Below, piece after piece: positions 6,286 through 7,110 of a stretch of DNA of 7,110 bases. The number at the start of each line of letters is the position of its first letter. Position 1 is the stretch's first letter. The notes beneath the pieces are model-generated. The model made no database searches and had not been told where the DNA came from. It saw only the letters and a list, made by a program, of their open reading frames with translations. The position numbers were made by a program, and so were the translations under genes. Origin of the DNA: Endomicrobium sp. (lineage in GTDB: Bacteria > Elusimicrobiota > Endomicrobiia > Endomicrobiales > Endomicrobiaceae); contig JAITKZ010000051.1 of NCBI GenBank assembly GCA_031278115.1, forward strand, positions 1 to 7,110, given 5' to 3'.

Positions 6286-7016
6286 TCACTGATAAAAATG
6301 TTTTGTTCTTGTCTGATTCTTCAAAAGCGAGTGTATCTTTTTTTCCATAACCTTGAGGGAGTTTTCCCAAGTAATTTGCGATACTTCTTTAGCGTTTTTC
6401 TCAGAAACTATATTACCTAAAGATTGATTCATATATATTATGTTGCCTTCTCTATCTACAACAAAGAAATTAACATTTGTTGTTCTTTCTTTAATAAATT
6501 TAATAACTTCTCTATCAATTATTGTTCTATCTAATATTCTAACACTATGGTATTGAGCATGATTAGACACTTTGTAAGATAAAAACTTTGTAGCTATATT
6601 ATATTTTCTTAACGATATATCCACTGGTTCTGAAATTCCTGCAGGGTAAACCACATTTGCTCCATTCAAATTAAAAGCGGTATATGCTGTTTCCTCAAGT
6701 ATAAAATCTATACTTTTCCCAATTTCAGCGTCATAAAAATTTTTAGTAGTAAATTCCATCGCCAATTGTATAACTGCACTTTTGAAATTGGAATCAGCAA
6801 AAAAACCTTGTTTTATTCGCCTGTACCAATCTTTAAAACCATCGCTTTCTAAACCGTTAGCCCATGATTTTAATTCCGTATCAACTTTTAGTTTTTCTAT
6901 TGTACTCTTATTTCTTAAAAACCATTCTGTTGGAATATTTGGATCGCAGTAACCTGAAAATTGTGAAATGGTATGTCTGTACAAGTATGAAGTGTCTGTT
7001 ATAATTACTTTTTTTT
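6286..7016 (-). CDS. CDPS-like domain joined to PAS, middle segment of the split gene
   Basis: One frame runs from the 8-A run to a TGA at 6286-6288. It starts VIITDTSYLYRHT, like the Rossmann strand and V-x-x-x-D-T motif of cyclodipeptide synthases (AlbC has VVYVDTHI). Counting from the Met at 6984: SWANGLESDGFKDWYRRI (40-57) and FFADSNFKSAV (61-71) match the family's middle helices. FILEE (94-98) fits AlbC Tyr178-x-x-x-Glu182, with Glu kept and Tyr replaced by Phe. VVYP (111-114) matches the Tyr-Pro pair that defines the XYP subfamily. Residues 160-215 are the start of a PAS domain (NFFVVDREGNIIYMNQSL). After residue 216 the frame is wrong; the PAS continues in the next frame from 6338. CDPSs form cyclic dipeptides from two aminoacyl-tRNAs. 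Whether this domain is catalytic is unknown. The assignment is from remembered motifs. Confidence 0.6.
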
Positions 7017-7110
7017 ACTTTTCTTTTGATGCTTTCGCTATTGATTGTATTGATAAGCTCTTCAAATCCTTCTCCCGTCTGACTTGCACAACCATACGAT
7101 ATAACCAAAT
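7017..7110 (-). CDS. N-terminal fragment of the CDPS-like domain (partial)
   Basis: The frame from the window edge to the 8-A run reads LVISYGCASQTGEGFEEL, then INTINSESIKRKVK, and joins the next segment by loss of one A. ISYGC aligns with ISAGN of AlbC, placing Ser (codon 7097-7099) at the catalytic Ser37 and Cys at position 40, where the XYP subfamily has a residue other than Asn. Typical CDPSs have roughly 30 further residues upstream; these and the start codon would lie past 7110. Confidence 0.55.

Larger units (their letters stand above)
5470..7110 (-). pseudogene. CDPS-like / PAS / histidine kinase fusion, split by three A-tract frame changes, 5' end outside window
   Basis: Three segments read as one protein if the frame changes at A-runs on the coding strand: the 8-A run at 7009-7016 (one base too many), the 7-A run at 6338-6344 (one too few) and the 6-A run at 6213-6218 (one too many). 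The joined product, over 540 residues, has a cyclodipeptide-synthase-like domain, a PAS domain ending in VIGLAVDITDRK, and a HisKA/HATPase_c kinase. Each break falls inside a domain or linker whose two sides clearly belong together. No transmembrane segment is seen, so it would be a cytosolic sensor kinase. No response regulator lies nearby. All other genes here, some with equally long A-runs, are intact, which favours real decay over random sequencing error. Homopolymer error or programmed slippage remain possible. The start codon lies beyond base 7110. Confidence 0.7.

Noticed and set aside
5541..6350. Long plus-strand open frame (269 codons) opposite the kinase module
   Set aside because: Its product is an implausible Leu/Ser/Phe-rich string created by the extreme pyrimidine skew of this strand. 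The minus strand carries complete kinase motifs, and no ribosome binding site or family resemblance supports the plus-strand frame.
1..7110. CRISPR array, tRNA, rRNA or insertion sequence
   Set aside because: I saw no regularly spaced direct repeats, no cloverleaf or rRNA-like stretch, and no transposase or terminal repeats of an IS element.

Overview
This is AT-rich bacterial DNA. It holds a class I heat-shock operon, two small housekeeping genes, one end of a phage-defence-type gene, and a broken but unusual signalling gene. The operon order hrcA-grpE-dnaK, the CIRCE operator and a DnaK without the roughly 20-residue N-terminal insert of proteobacterial DnaK rule out a typical proteobacterium. 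The protein style and the decayed A-tract gene recall Elusimicrobiota (Endomicrobium-like). That placement is from memory of protein style, not from a search, and a Firmicutes-like lineage is not excluded.

Layout. 1-640 (minus): the N-terminal 213 residues of an AbiJ-type abortive-infection protein, running off the left edge. 641-770: a gap with nested inverted repeats but no clear terminator. 771-4290 (minus): dnaK, grpE and hrcA, tightly packed and read from one strong sigma-70-type promoter whose start region is covered by a CIRCE element. No dnaJ follows dnaK here. 4291-4438: the divergent control region, with a 24-bp palindrome before the plus-strand genes. 4439-5417 (plus): an exported DUF192 protein and a YqeY/GatB-like protein, 1 nt apart. 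5418-5469: a short convergent gap with no hairpin terminator seen.

5470-7110 (minus) is the most interesting part. Joining three reading-frame segments across short A-tracts gives one soluble protein of at least about 540 residues: a cyclodipeptide-synthase (CDPS)-like domain of the XYP type, then a PAS domain, then a HisKA/HATPase_c histidine kinase. CDPSs are normally stand-alone enzymes that take aminoacyl groups from tRNA, so fusion to a sensor kinase would be a new kind of signalling protein. The CDPS-to-PAS junction is uninterrupted in one frame. The PAS-to-kinase part is split by two opposite frame changes, and a third lies near the window edge inside the CDPS domain. The gene is therefore annotated as a probable pseudogene, with homopolymer sequencing error and programmed slippage as alternatives.

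How the genes work together: HrcA represses its own operon through CIRCE, and DnaK with its exchange factor GrpE forms the folding machine (the J-protein must be encoded elsewhere). The defence gene and the CDPS-kinase gene look like accessory cargo flanking a conserved core.
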